The notes below the pieces were generated by a model. It saw only the letters and a program-made list of their open reading frames with translations. It did no database searches and had not been told where the DNA came from. Both the position numbers and the translations under genes were made by a program. 64,000 bases of DNA from Bacillota bacterium (GTDB taxonomy: Bacteria; Bacillota; Clostridia; Oscillospirales; Ruminococcaceae), in contig JAEWRN010000009.1 in assembly GCA_023460035.1 (NCBI GenBank), positions 1 to 64,000 on the forward strand. Direction: 5' to 3'. Shown here one piece after another: positions 1-9,100 of the stretch. The stretch's first letter is position 1; each line of letters starts with the position of its first letter.

Positions 1-2
1 TT

Positions 3-98
3 ATTCGCACTGCGTTTGGCTTCCGCAACACCGACAACATGATCGCCATGGTCATGCTGTCCTGTTCGTGCGTCCAACTGTTGCTCCCGGGCCGCTAA
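3..98 (+). pseudogene. C-terminal tail of a transposase, possibly ISL3/IS204-like, cut by the window edge
   Basis: The first 98 bases encode 31 residues in one frame ending in TAA. They begin with an aromatic/basic stretch (RTAFGFRNTDN), which resembles the end of ISL3-type (IS204/IS1001/IS1165) transposases, where a Gly-(Phe/Tyr)-Arg-Asn motif lies close to the C-terminus. The tail after the motif is hydrophobic and rich in Met and Cys, which is not typical, so the end may be frameshifted or decayed. No inverted repeat could be recognised after the stop. Whether the element is intact depends on sequence to the left of the window. Confidence 0.45.
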
Positions 99-153
99 GT
101 TACCCACACAAACTACCGAAGCCTCTAATAAATACACGTTAAAACACCGGCAA

Positions 154-1104
154 CTACATCAGGTTGCGCGGCGTGCCCGCAAGGTACAGCGACACGTTGT
201 CAAACACCATGTTGGCGCGCACCTGCATGCTTTCGGCGGTGGCAAACGCGACATGCGGCGTTAAAATGACATTCGGCGCCCCGCACAGCGGGTGGTCGTT
301 TGCAATCGGCGGTTCGGTTTCAAACACATCGATGCCCGCCCCGGCAATGCGGCCCGCCAGCAGTGCGTCGGCAAGGGCGGCATTGTCCAGCACCGCGCCG
401 CGCGCTGTGTTAATCAGCAGGGCAGTCGGCTTCATTTTCGCAATCAGCGCGGCGTTGATGATGCCGGCAGTTTTGGGGGTAGAGGGCAGGTGCAGGCTGA
501 TGATGTCGGCGGTGGACATCACCTCTTCAAGTGACAGATAGCGGATGCCGAGGGTCTCGGCCTCGGGCCGGTGGGTGCGGCTGTATGCCACAAGGTGGCA
601 GCCAAAGGCTTTGGCCAGTGTGGCGGTGCGCAGGCCAATGGCCCCGGTGCCCACAATGCCAAAGGTTTTGCCGGCAAGCTCAAAGCCCACCAGCCCCGCC
701 TTGGTGCCGCCCGCGCGGCAGGCTTCGTTGCAGGCCGGGATGCGGCGCAGCAGCGAAAATACAAGGCCAAACACCAGCTCGGCCACGCTTTCGGTGGAAT
801 ACCCGGCGCAGTTCGACACCAAAATACCCCGCTCGCGGCACAGATCCATCGGCAGGTGGTCCACGCCGGTAAACGCGACCGAAATCAGCTTCAAATTTGG
901 GCAGGCGGCAACCACGGCGGCGGGCAGCGGCGCGCTTGCAACCATTAAAATATCGGCGTCTTTGGCCCTTTGTGTCAACACAGCGGGGTCGGTTGCACCG
1001 TCGTTATAAGCGGTAAACTGGTGCCCGGCGGCGCGCAGTGGCTCGGCCAGCGCCTGCACGGCGGCATCGGCAACGGCAAGCCCCTCCAGCAAAACAATCT
1101 TCAT
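154..1104 (-). CDS. D-isomer-specific 2-hydroxyacid dehydrogenase
   Basis: NAD(P)-dependent reductase of 2-keto acids (D-lactate, phosphoglycerate or hydroxypyruvate type); the substrate cannot be told from sequence. The protein of 316 residues has the catalytic-domain/NAD-domain/catalytic-domain layout of the family. The Rossmann motif GTGAIG lies in the middle. The catalytic triad is visible as Arg in NTARG, Glu in VFETEPP and His in LTPHVA. The ATG at 1104 is chosen because AGGAAG precedes it by 7 bases; an upstream in-frame ATG at 1131 lacks a ribosome binding site. It is a single-gene unit, divergent from the MATE exporter, with its own promoter. Family assignment is firm and the exact reaction is open. 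Confidence 0.9.
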   Translation of the reverse strand: MKIVLLEGLAVADAAVQALAEPLRAAGHQFTAYNDGATDPAVLTQRAKDADILMVASAPLPAAVVAACPNLKLISVAFTGVDHLPMDLCRERGILVSNCAGYSTESVAELVFGLVFSLLRRIPACNEACRAGGTKAGLVGFELAGKTFGIVGTGAIGLRTATLAKAFGCHLVAYSRTHRPEAETLGIRYLSLEEVMSTADIISLHLPSTPKTAGIINAALIAKMKPTALLINTARGAVLDNAALADALLAGRIAGAGIDVFETEPPIANDHPLCGAPNVILTPHVAFATAESMQVRANMVFDNVSLYLAGTPRNLM

Positions 1105-1156
1105 CACAAAACTTCCTTTCGGGCCCCGCATCTTCAGGGCGGCGGGTTCTTTCTGT

Positions 1157-1184
1157 ATTATACCAGAATAACCGGTATCTGCAA
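1157..1184 (-). promoter_or_regulatory. Promoter of the 2-hydroxyacid dehydrogenase gene, with an inverted repeat
   Basis: On the minus strand TTGCAG (1184-1179) and TATAAT (1162-1157) are separated by 16 bp. The TG before the -10 box makes it an extended -10 promoter. The spacer holds an inverted repeat, ATACC-N9-GGTAT, that overlaps the -10 box and could be a repressor site. Seen in sequence only. Confidence 0.6.
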
Positions 1185-1263
1185 CCGCCCGAAATAGATT
1201 GACTTTGTTGGTGCTTCAGCATAAAATGGGGTTGTAAATTTTGTGTAAAGTGTGGATGGTAGC

Positions 1264-2619
1264 ATGAGTCAAGCCCCCCAAAGCGGAGAGCCGCTTTTTT
1301 CAAGACAGGCATTACGGCGGCTGCTTTGGCCGCTTGTCGGTGAACAGTTTCTGGCCGTGACGATTGGCATGGCCGACACCGTGATGGTGGCAAGCGTGGG
1401 TGAAGCCGCGGTGTCTGCGGTGTCGCTGGTCGATTCGATCAACATTTTAATGCTCAACATCTTTGCGGCGCTTGCCACCGGCGGCGCCATTGTGGCAAGC
1501 CAGTACCTTGGCCAGCGGGACGAAAAAAACGCAAACCGCTCGGCAAAGCAGCTGGTGGTGGTCGTGGCGGCGTTTGGTTTGGCGCTGGGCCTGCTTTGCG
1601 CCTTTTTGCGCGCACCGCTGCTGAACGGGCTGTTTGGCAGCGCGGACACCACGGTGTTGGCCGACGCCCAGAATTATTTCTTTTTTACGGCGCTGTCGTA
1701 CCCGTTTATTGCGGTATACAACTCCGGCGCGGCCATTTTTCGCGCCATGGGCAACAGCAAGGTGTCGCTGAAAGCGTCGCTGATTTCGAACATCATCAAT
1801 ATCATCGGCAACGCCATTTGCATTTACGGCTTTGGCTGGGGGGTCGTGGGGGCTGCGGTGCCCACACTGATCTCGCGCATCGTCGGTGCGGTGCTGATTT
1901 TGTGGCTGCTGCACAACCGCACGCTGCGCATTTCGCTGACAAACTGGCGCGAGTTTCGGCTGCGGCCCGACATGGTGCGCCGCATTTTGGGTATCGGTGT
2001 GCCAAACGGGCTCGAAAGCGGCATGTTCCAGATCGGCAAAATTTTGGTACAGGGGCTGATTGCCTCACTGGGCACGGTGTCTATCGCGGCAAACGCCGTG
2101 TGCAACACCCTCAGTGCGCTGCCGCAGATCCCCGCGCAGGCGATTGGCCTTGGCATGACGACGGTTGTGGGCCAGTGTGTGGGCGCGGGCGATTACAAGC
2201 AGGCGCAGACCTACATTAAAAAGCTGACGGTGATGGCGACCGCATTTCACGGGGTGCTGTGTGTGCTGTTCTTCTTTGCAATCCCGTGGATGCTGGCGCC
2301 GTTTGGCCTTTCGGCAGAAACCGTGCAGGTGGCGGCCCGCATTCAGCAGGTGTATTACCTAATCGGCGCGTTTACCTGGGCGCTCAGCTTCACCTTCCCC
2401 AACGGGCTGCGCGCGGCGGGCGACGTCAAGTTTACGATGACGGCGTCGGTGCTGTCGATGTGGATCTTCCGCATCGGGTTCTCATACCTGCTGGTGTCGT
2501 TTTTGCACCTTGGGGTGTACGGCGTGTGGTACGCGATGTACATCGACTGGGCCGTGCGCATTGTGGCGTTTCAGCTGCGGTATTTCAGCGGCAAGTGGAA
2601 GACAAAGCGCGTTGTGTGA
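1264..2619 (+). CDS. MATE family multidrug/sodium or proton antiporter
   Basis: Membrane exporter of the MATE (MatE/NorM/DinF) family, predicted to expel cationic or small-molecule compounds in exchange for sodium or protons. About 451 residues with 12 hydrophobic segments in two six-helix halves, as the family requires. The N-terminal half contains the typical stretch of helix 1-2 (VGEQFLAVTIGMADTVMV) and the later half the GMFQIGK region. The start is uncertain: ATG 1264 has a weak GGATGG ahead of it, and an in-frame GTG at 1252 is possible. It converges on the rRNA methyltransferase gene and shares a bidirectional terminator with it. The substrate is unknown. Confidence 0.9.
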   Translation: MSQAPQSGEPLFSRQALRRLLWPLVGEQFLAVTIGMADTVMVASVGEAAVSAVSLVDSINILMLNIFAALATGGAIVASQYLGQRDEKNANRSAKQLVVVVAAFGLALGLLCAFLRAPLLNGLFGSADTTVLADAQNYFFFTALSYPFIAVYNSGAAIFRAMGNSKVSLKASLISNIINIIGNAICIYGFGWGVVGAAVPTLISRIVGAVLILWLLHNRTLRISLTNWREFRLRPDMVRRILGIGVPNGLESGMFQIGKILVQGLIASLGTVSIAANAVCNTLSALPQIPAQAIGLGMTTVVGQCVGAGDYKQAQTYIKKLTVMATAFHGVLCVLFFFAIPWMLAPFGLSAETVQVAARIQQVYYLIGAFTWALSFTFPNGLRAAGDVKFTMTASVLSMWIFRIGFSYLLVSFLHLGVYGVWYAMYIDWAVRIVAFQLRYFSGKWKTKRVV

Positions 2620-2642
2620 CCCTTGTTACAGCATCAAAAAAC

Positions 2643-2685
2643 AAAAGGCCGGTGTGCCGCCCCGCGGGCGGCACACCGGCCTTTT
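2643..2685. terminator. Bidirectional intrinsic terminator between convergent genes
   Basis: A near-perfect 20-bp stem with a 3-base loop is flanked by AAAA on the left and TTTT on the right, so it can end transcription from both the MATE gene and the methyltransferase gene. Confidence 0.85.
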
Positions 2686-2728
2686 ACCATGTGGTTTTGT
2701 AGTATGGCGCGGGCCTGCCGCGTTTTCG

Positions 2729-3958
2729 TTATAGCACCTGAAATAAAAAGAATTTCAAATAATCGGTCTCTTCCACATTCCACAGTACCGGGTGGTCGGG
2801 CGCCTGCCCGCGCACTTCAATCTGCCGCAGTTGCACCCCGGCATCGGCGGCGGCGCTGTGCAGCATTTTAATAAACAGCGGCAGCGGGGCAAAGTGGCTG
2901 CAGCTGGCGGTGGCAAGGTAGCCGCCCCGGGGCAGCAGTTTCATCGCGCGGTAGTTGATCTCTTTATAGCCGCGCATCGCGGCATCGACCGTGCTTCTAC
3001 TTTTTGTAAACGCGGGCGGGTCTAAAATAATAAAGTCGTACGGGCTGCCGCCGGCCCGCTCCAACTGGGGCAACAGGTCAAACACATTGGCGGTCTGAAA
3101 CTGCATGTTGCCCTCAAGCCCATTCAACACCGCGTTGGCGCGGGCCATCTGCACGGCCGCTTCGCTGATATCCACCGCCGTCACGCTGGCGGCGCCGCCG
3201 GCAGCGGCGTTTAGCGCAAACGAGCCGGTGTGGGTAAAGCAGTCCAGCACATGGCGGCCATGCGCCATGCGCGCCACCGCCTGCCGGTTGTATTTCTGGT
3301 CTAAAAAGAAGCCGGTTTTCTGGCCATTTTCAAAATCGACCCGGTAGTGAATGCCGTTTTCGGTGATTTGTGTTTCGGTGGGGCCGGGGTCGGCACCGTC
3401 GCCAAGGTCAAAAAAACCCTTGTTTTCCGCCAGCCCCTCCCGCACGCGCAGGGCCACGTCATTGCGCTCGTACACGGCACGGATCTGCTGGCCGTCCTCG
3501 CGCAGAATCTGCACCAATAGCGGGAACAGCACCCCTTTGCGCTGCTCGATGCCCACCGAGAGCGTCTGGGTGACCAGCACGTCGCCAAAGCGGTCCACCG
3601 TCAGGCCGGGCAGGCTGTCGGCCTCGCCAAAAATCAGCCGGCAGCAGTCGGTGTCCGGGCCCATCACCTGCTTGCGGTACTCCCACGCCCAGCGCAGCCG
3701 CCGCTGCCAAAACGCGTCGTCAAACTTGTCGTTTGCGTTGCGCGACACCAGCCGCACCCGTATTTTGCTGTGCGGGCTATAAAAGCCGGTGCCAAGGTAG
3801 CGGTTTTTGTCGCTGATCACGTCCACCAAATCGCCGGGTGCCGGCGTGCCCTCCAGGGCGCGCACTTCACCCTCGTACACCCAGGGGTGCCCGCCCTCCA
3901 GGGCAGCCTGCCCCTTGCGGCTGATTGTCACTGTTGCAAAATTGCGCTGCTGCTTCAT
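2729..3958 (-). CDS. rlmI: Class I rRNA (cytosine-C5) methyltransferase, RlmI-like
   Basis: SAM-dependent methyltransferase of the RlmI/RlmK (COG1092) family, which methylates a cytosine of 23S rRNA in E. coli. The 409-residue protein starts with a PUA-like RNA-binding domain (about residues 5-80), followed by a small EEHEE-like region and a Rossmann methyltransferase domain. Visible motifs are the SAM-binding DCFTHTGSFALNAA, the acidic TAVDIS, the motif IV LDPPAF and the SCSHF segment. The ATG at 3958 is chosen because GGAGG lies 6 bases upstream; a longer in-frame extension to 4030 lacks such a site. It stands alone on the minus strand. The family is certain and the exact target base is inferred. 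Confidence 0.88.
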   Translation of the reverse strand: MKQQRNFATVTISRKGQAALEGGHPWVYEGEVRALEGTPAPGDLVDVISDKNRYLGTGFYSPHSKIRVRLVSRNANDKFDDAFWQRRLRWAWEYRKQVMGPDTDCCRLIFGEADSLPGLTVDRFGDVLVTQTLSVGIEQRKGVLFPLLVQILREDGQQIRAVYERNDVALRVREGLAENKGFFDLGDGADPGPTETQITENGIHYRVDFENGQKTGFFLDQKYNRQAVARMAHGRHVLDCFTHTGSFALNAAAGGAASVTAVDISEAAVQMARANAVLNGLEGNMQFQTANVFDLLPQLERAGGSPYDFIILDPPAFTKSRSTVDAAMRGYKEINYRAMKLLPRGGYLATASCSHFAPLPLFIKMLHSAAADAGVQLRQIEVRGQAPDHPVLWNVEETDYLKFFLFQVL

Positions 3959-4132
3959 CTGTTCCTCCGCGGCAAAAAATTGTGGGGCAAAAAGGCCCCG
4001 AAAAAGGTGTACCTTATTATACTGCCGCACAGCCCGGTGGTCAAATAACGGCCAATAGCTGTTATAACACGGTAAAAAATGGGGTAAACAGGGTGCAAAA
4101 AATACAAAAATGTTCCGTTTTGAAAGTTAAAA

Positions 4133-4141
4133 TGTTATAAT
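4133..4141 (+). promoter_or_regulatory. Extended -10 promoter of the polyphosphate/MFS-GH2 operon
   Basis: TGTTATAAT is a perfect extended -10 element 76 bases ahead of the phosphotransferase start. The -35 region (TTCCGT at the right spacing) is poor, as is common with extended -10 promoters. Confidence 0.55.
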
Positions 4142-4216
4142 ACTGCTAATAGAATAACGGCGCGGGCTGTAGGTTGTGACGCGGCCCGCCGCCTTGCACA
4201 GGGGAGGTTCGTTACC

Positions 4217-5683
4217 ATGTTGGCAGATTTTGAAATGGGCAAAACCACCGACAAAGCGCAGCGCAAACAGCGCATTGAGGCCTGTGAAGAAAAAATTGTA
4301 TTGCAGCAGCAAAAGATGCGCAGCGCAAAGCTGCCGGTGCTGGTGCTGATCGAGGGCTGGGGCGCCGCCGGCAAAGGCAGCGTGCTGGGCGAAGTGATCA
4401 ACACCATCGACCCCCGCTTTTTTAAGGTGTGGGCCAGCACCAAGCCCACGGAAGAAGAGCTGCGCAAACCGTTTTTGTGGAAGTATTTTATCAAAACGCC
4501 CGAGCAGGGCAAGTTTGCCTTTTTTGACTCCGGCTGGGTGGGGCAGACGGTGCGCGAGCAGATGGACGGCAAGCTGGACGCCGCCGGCCTTGCCGCGCGC
4601 ATTGCCGCCATCAACACCTTCGAGCGGCAGCTTGCCGACAGCGGCATGCTGCTGGTGAAATGCTTTTTGCAGATTACCCGCCGCGAGCAGGAAAAACGGC
4701 TGGATAAGCTGAAAAAAGAAAAAGACACCGCCTGGCGGGTGAGCGAAGAGGACCTGCGCGAAAACCGCCGGTATGACGAGTATGCCAAGGCGTTTGACGC
4801 CGTGCTGTCCGCCACCGGCCCCGCCGAGCGGCCGTGGCAAATCATCGACGCGACCGAGCGGGGCGAAGCGCACCTTGCGCTGATGGAGCAGCTGACCGGT
4901 GCGATTGACCGCGCGCTGGCGGCCCAAAGGGTGGTGCCGCCCGCGGTGGAAAACCGCTTCCCCCTGGTACAGATGCCCCATATCATGGATGTGCCGCTGG
5001 GCCAGAGCATCAAAAAAGACGAGTACGAACAGCGGCTGCAGGCGGCGCAGCAGCGCCTGCGCGAGCTGCACAACCGGCTTTACCGCAAGCGGGTGCCGGT
5101 AATTTTGGCTTACGAGGGCTGGGATGCCGCGGGCAAAGGCGGCAATATCCGCCGCGTCGCCGCCGCGCTGGACCCGCGCGGGTTTGAGGTGCTGCCCATC
5201 GCAAGCCCGGAGCCGCACGAGCTGGCGCACCACTATTTGTGGCGGTTTTGGGAGAAAATACCCAAAGACGGGCATGTCGCCATTTTTGACCGTACCTGGT
5301 ACGGGCGGGTGCTGGTAGAGCGGGTAGAGGGCTTTGCAAAGCCGGAAGAATGGCAGCGCGCTTACAACGAGATCAACGAGTTTGAGGCCCAGCTTGCAGA
5401 CTGGGGCGCGGTGATTCGCAAATTTTGGCTGCAAATCGACCCCGACACCCAGCTGGAGCGTTTTCGTGAGCGGCAGATCGTGCCGGAAAAACAGTGGAAG
5501 ATCACCGAAGAGGACTGGCGAAACCGTGACAAATGGCCACAGTATGAAACGGCGGTAGATGCGATGCTGCAAAAAACCAGCACGACCTTTGCCCCGTGGT
5601 GCATTATTGAATCGACCGATAAAAAATACGCGCGGGTGCGCGTGCTGGAAGAAATTATTGCCGCATTGGAGGATGTGTTGTAA
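4217..5683 (+). CDS. pap: Polyphosphate:AMP phosphotransferase with two PPK2 domains
   Basis: Transfers phosphate from polyphosphate to AMP giving ADP (class II PPK2). At 488 residues it has the size of the two-domain PAP enzymes. Each half has a P-loop: GWGAAGKGS near residue 45 and GWDAAGKGG near residue 300. The C-terminal half keeps the lid/Walker B-type sequence FDRTWYGRVLVERVE. In the N-terminal half the matching site reads FDSGWVGQTV, so the basic catalytic residues are lost there, in line with the known family where the C-terminal domain is the active one. The stop overlaps the start of the CYTH gene (TAATG), implying translational coupling. ATG 4217 follows AGGGGAGG. Confidence 0.92.
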   Translation: MLADFEMGKTTDKAQRKQRIEACEEKIVLQQQKMRSAKLPVLVLIEGWGAAGKGSVLGEVINTIDPRFFKVWASTKPTEEELRKPFLWKYFIKTPEQGKFAFFDSGWVGQTVREQMDGKLDAAGLAARIAAINTFERQLADSGMLLVKCFLQITRREQEKRLDKLKKEKDTAWRVSEEDLRENRRYDEYAKAFDAVLSATGPAERPWQIIDATERGEAHLALMEQLTGAIDRALAAQRVVPPAVENRFPLVQMPHIMDVPLGQSIKKDEYEQRLQAAQQRLRELHNRLYRKRVPVILAYEGWDAAGKGGNIRRVAAALDPRGFEVLPIASPEPHELAHHYLWRFWEKIPKDGHVAIFDRTWYGRVLVERVEGFAKPEEWQRAYNEINEFEAQLADWGAVIRKFWLQIDPDTQLERFRERQIVPEKQWKITEEDWRNRDKWPQYETAVDAMLQKTSTTFAPWCIIESTDKKYARVRVLEEIIAALEDVL

Positions 5684-6189
5684 TGGAAATTGAACGCAAG
5701 TTTGAAATCAGCGGGTTCCCAAAGGACCTGCCGCTGCTGGAAGAGGCCATGATGCGGCAGGGGTATTTGTGTACCGCGCCGGCCGTGCGCATCCGCTCTA
5801 CCGAGCGCGGGGGCGAGATTAGTTATATGCTGTGCATCAAGGGGGCGGGCACGCTGGTGCGGGAGGAAATCGAGACCCCCATCACCGCCGATGTGTTTTT
5901 GCGCATCGAGCGGCTGATTGGCCTGCCGCTGGTGAATAAAGAATACCGCGCCTATGCGCTGCCGGGCGGCGAAAAGCTGGAGGTGAGCCTGGTGGATGAG
6001 GGCGAGCCGACCGAATTTATGTATGCCGAAGTGGAGTTTGCCAGCGAAGAAGAGGCAAAAGCCTTTGCGCCGCCCGCCTTTTTGGGGCGCGAACTCACCG
6101 AGCTGCCGGGCTCTTCGATGAGCGCTTACTGGAACCGCAAAGCGGCGGTTGCCGCGGCTAAGCGCGACCCGCGCAGGGAGGAAATTTAA
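5683..6189 (+). CDS. CYTH domain protein (triphosphate tunnel metalloenzyme)
   Basis: 168 residues matching the CYTH superfamily (CyaB adenylate cyclase, thiamine triphosphatase, inorganic tripolyphosphatase). It opens with the signature MEIERKF, the ExExK motif that binds the triphosphate and metal. Further alternating charged strands (VRIRST, EISYMLCIKG, REEIETPI, EVSLVDEG, AEVEFAS) fit the eight-stranded tunnel. Its start overlaps the last base of the phosphotransferase stop codon. Given this partner, a short-chain polyphosphatase role is more likely than cyclic AMP synthesis, but this is inference. It ends directly against the ATG of the MFS-GH2 gene. Confidence 0.85.
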   Translation: MEIERKFEISGFPKDLPLLEEAMMRQGYLCTAPAVRIRSTERGGEISYMLCIKGAGTLVREEIETPITADVFLRIERLIGLPLVNKEYRAYALPGGEKLEVSLVDEGEPTEFMYAEVEFASEEEAKAFAPPAFLGRELTELPGSSMSAYWNRKAAVAAAKRDPRREEI

Positions 6190-9100
6190 ATGAAGCAGCA
6201 TCCGCTTGGGGCAAAGCGCTGGGCAGCGCTGCTGATTTTCGGCCTGTTTGGGCAGCTTGCCTGGACAATCGAAAATATGTATTTCAATGTGTTTGTCTAC
6301 AACACCATTTCCACCGACCCGGGGGTCATTGCCAACATGGTGGCCGCAAGTGCCATCACCGCCACGCTGACCACGCTGCTGATGGGCGCGCTGTCCGACC
6401 GGCTGGGCCGCCGCAAAGCCTTTATTGTGGTGGGTTACCTTTTGTGGGGCGCCTCGGTGGCGTCGTTCGCGTTTTTGTCCACCAGCAATATGGCAAAGCT
6501 GTTCCCCGCTGCAAACGCGGTACAGGCAGCCGCGCTGATGGTGGTCATTATGGATTGCGTGATGACCTTTTTTGGCTCCAGCGCAAACGACGCCGCATTT
6601 AATGCGTGGGTGACCGACATCACCCACGAGGACAACCGCGGCCGCGTCGAATCGGTGCTGTCGGTGTTGCCGCTTGTGGCAATGCTGATTATTTTTGGCG
6701 GCTTTTCGTGGATGACCGATGCCGGCCGGTGGGGCGATTTCTTTTTGCTGTTCGGTGCGCTGGTCACCGCGGGCGGCCTTGCGGGGCTGGTGTTTGTGCG
6801 GGACGTGCCGCACCCCGCCCATGCGCGCAGCGGGTATTTTGCCGATATTGTGTACGGGTTTCGCCCGTCGGTCGTGCGTGAAAACCCGGGCCTGTATATT
6901 ACGCTGCTGGCCCTTGGGGTGTTCAGCGCGTCCACGCAGGTGTTTATGCCGTACCTGATTATTTACATTCAGCGCTACCTTGGCATGCAGGACTATGCGC
7001 TGGTGCTGGCGGCCGTGCTGGTGGGCGCTTCTGCCGTCAGCGTGCTGTGCGGCAGGCTGATTGACAAGGTGGGCAAGCTGCATTTTGTGCTGCCGGCCGC
7101 CGTGGTAGAAGTGCTGGGCCTGCTGGGCATGCTGCTGGCCCGCGGCACCCTTGCGGTCATCGGTGCGGGGCTGGTCATGCTGTCCGGTGTCATGCTGCTC
7201 ACCGCATCGCTGAACGGGCTGGTGCGCGACTATACCCCGCCGGACAAGGCGGGCTCGTTTCAGGGCATCCGCATGTTGTTTGCCGTCATGCTGCCCATGG
7301 TGACCGGCCCGTACCTTGGCGCGGCGGTCATTCGCAATTCCGGGGCCGTGTATGTGGAGCTTGGCGTCACAAAGCAGGTGCCAACACCCGCCATCTTCCT
7401 TGCCAGTGCGGTGGTGCTGCTGTTTGTTTCGCTGCCCACACTGGCGCTTTGGCGCTACCGGCGCGCGCACGCGCCGCTAAAGGTGCAGCTCACCTCGTTT
7501 GGCGAGCAGTTGGATAAAGATTTGCCGCTGCCGGAATACCCGCGCCCGCAGCTGCGGCGCAGTGACAACAGCTGGCGCTGCCTAAACGGCCGCTGGCAGT
7601 ACGCCATTCGCCCGCAGGGCCAGCCTATGGGGCAGCCGGAGGGTGAGATCATCGTGCCGTTTTCACCCGAAAGCCCGCTGTCCGGTGTTGGCCGGCAGTT
7701 GCAGCCGGGCGAAACGCTGTGGTACGAAAGACAGTTTGAAGTGACCGGCCTGCCCGGCACCGGCCGCCTGCTGTTGCATTTTGGCGCGGTGGACCAGCGC
7801 TGCACCGTGCTGGTGAACGGCATCGAGGTGGGCAGCCATGGCGACGGTTACCTGCCGTTTGCCATCGACATCACCGCGGCGGTGCGCGAGGGGCAAAACA
7901 CCCTGACGGTTGCCGTGCAGGACGACAGCGAAAAAGGCAATACCGCTTACGGCAAGCAGACGCTGCACCGCGGCGGCATCTGGTATACCGCGCAAAGCGG
8001 CATCTGGCAGACCGTGTGGCTGGAGCGGGTGCCCGACGCCTACCTTGCGACTGTAAAAATTACGCCGCTGCCGCAGCAAAACGCCGTGCGCTTTGAGCCG
8101 GTGTTTGGCGCGGGGCAGCCGCAGCCGGTGCGCGTTGTGGTGTACAGCGCACAGGCGACAGTGGCCGAGGGCATTGCCGCCGCGGGCGAGGCGCTGGTTT
8201 TAACACTGCGCGACGTGCATTTGTGGAGCCCGGAGGACCCGTTTTTGTACGATGTCGACTTTTTTGCGGGGCAGGACGCCGCGGCCGGTTATTTTGGCAT
8301 GCGCAGCTTTGGCGTGGGTCAGGATGAAAACGGTGTGCCGCGCCTGCTGCTGAACGGTGCCCCCTATTTTCAAAACGGCCTGCTGGACCAGGGCTACTGG
8401 AGCGACGGCCTGTACACTGCGCCCAGCGATGAGGCGATGGCGCACGACATTCGCACCGCAAAAGAGCTTGGCTTTAATATGCTGCGCAAACACATTAAAA
8501 TAGAGCCCGCGCGCTGGTATTACCACTGCGACCGGCTGGGCATGCTGGTGTGGCAGGACATGGTCAGTGGTGGCGGGCCGTACAGCCCGATGGTTGTGCA
8601 GGTGCTGCCCTTCCTTGGCAAAATGCTCAAAGACGACAATTACCGGCGGTTTGGCCGCAAAGACGCCGCGGGCAGGGCAGAGGCCGACCGCATGCGCCGC
8701 GAGACGATTGATTTGTTGTACAACACCGTCAGCATTGGCCTTTGGGTGCCGTTTAACGAGGGCTGGGGCCAGTTTGACGCGCTGCGCGCCGCTGCCGAGA
8801 TTAAACAGCAGGACCCGACACGCGTTGTGGACCACGCCAGCGGCTGGCACGACCAGGGCGGCGACGACCTTGCCAGCTTTCATATCTATTACAAGCCGGT
8901 CAAATGCCACCCAGACACTGCCGGGCGCCCGGTAGTGATTTCAGAATTTGGCGGCTACAGCTACGGGGTGCCGGGGCACTGTGTGTCGGCCCGGCAGTTC
9001 GGTTACCGCAGATACGACACGGCGGGCCACTTTTTCACCGCCTACCGCGAGCTGATTGAAAAGGAAATCTTGCCCCAGCTTGATATTATTTCGGCGGTGG

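Noticed and set aside
4127..5572. Open frames of up to 480 residues antisense to the polyphosphate phosphotransferase
   Set aside because: High GC at third codon positions opens the opposite strand; the sense gene has clear motifs and the antisense frames have none and no ribosome binding site.
5362..7470. A 702-residue antisense frame across three genes
   Set aside because: Its composition (His, Gln, Arg-rich) is the mirror of the sense genes. It lacks any domain and spans gene boundaries.
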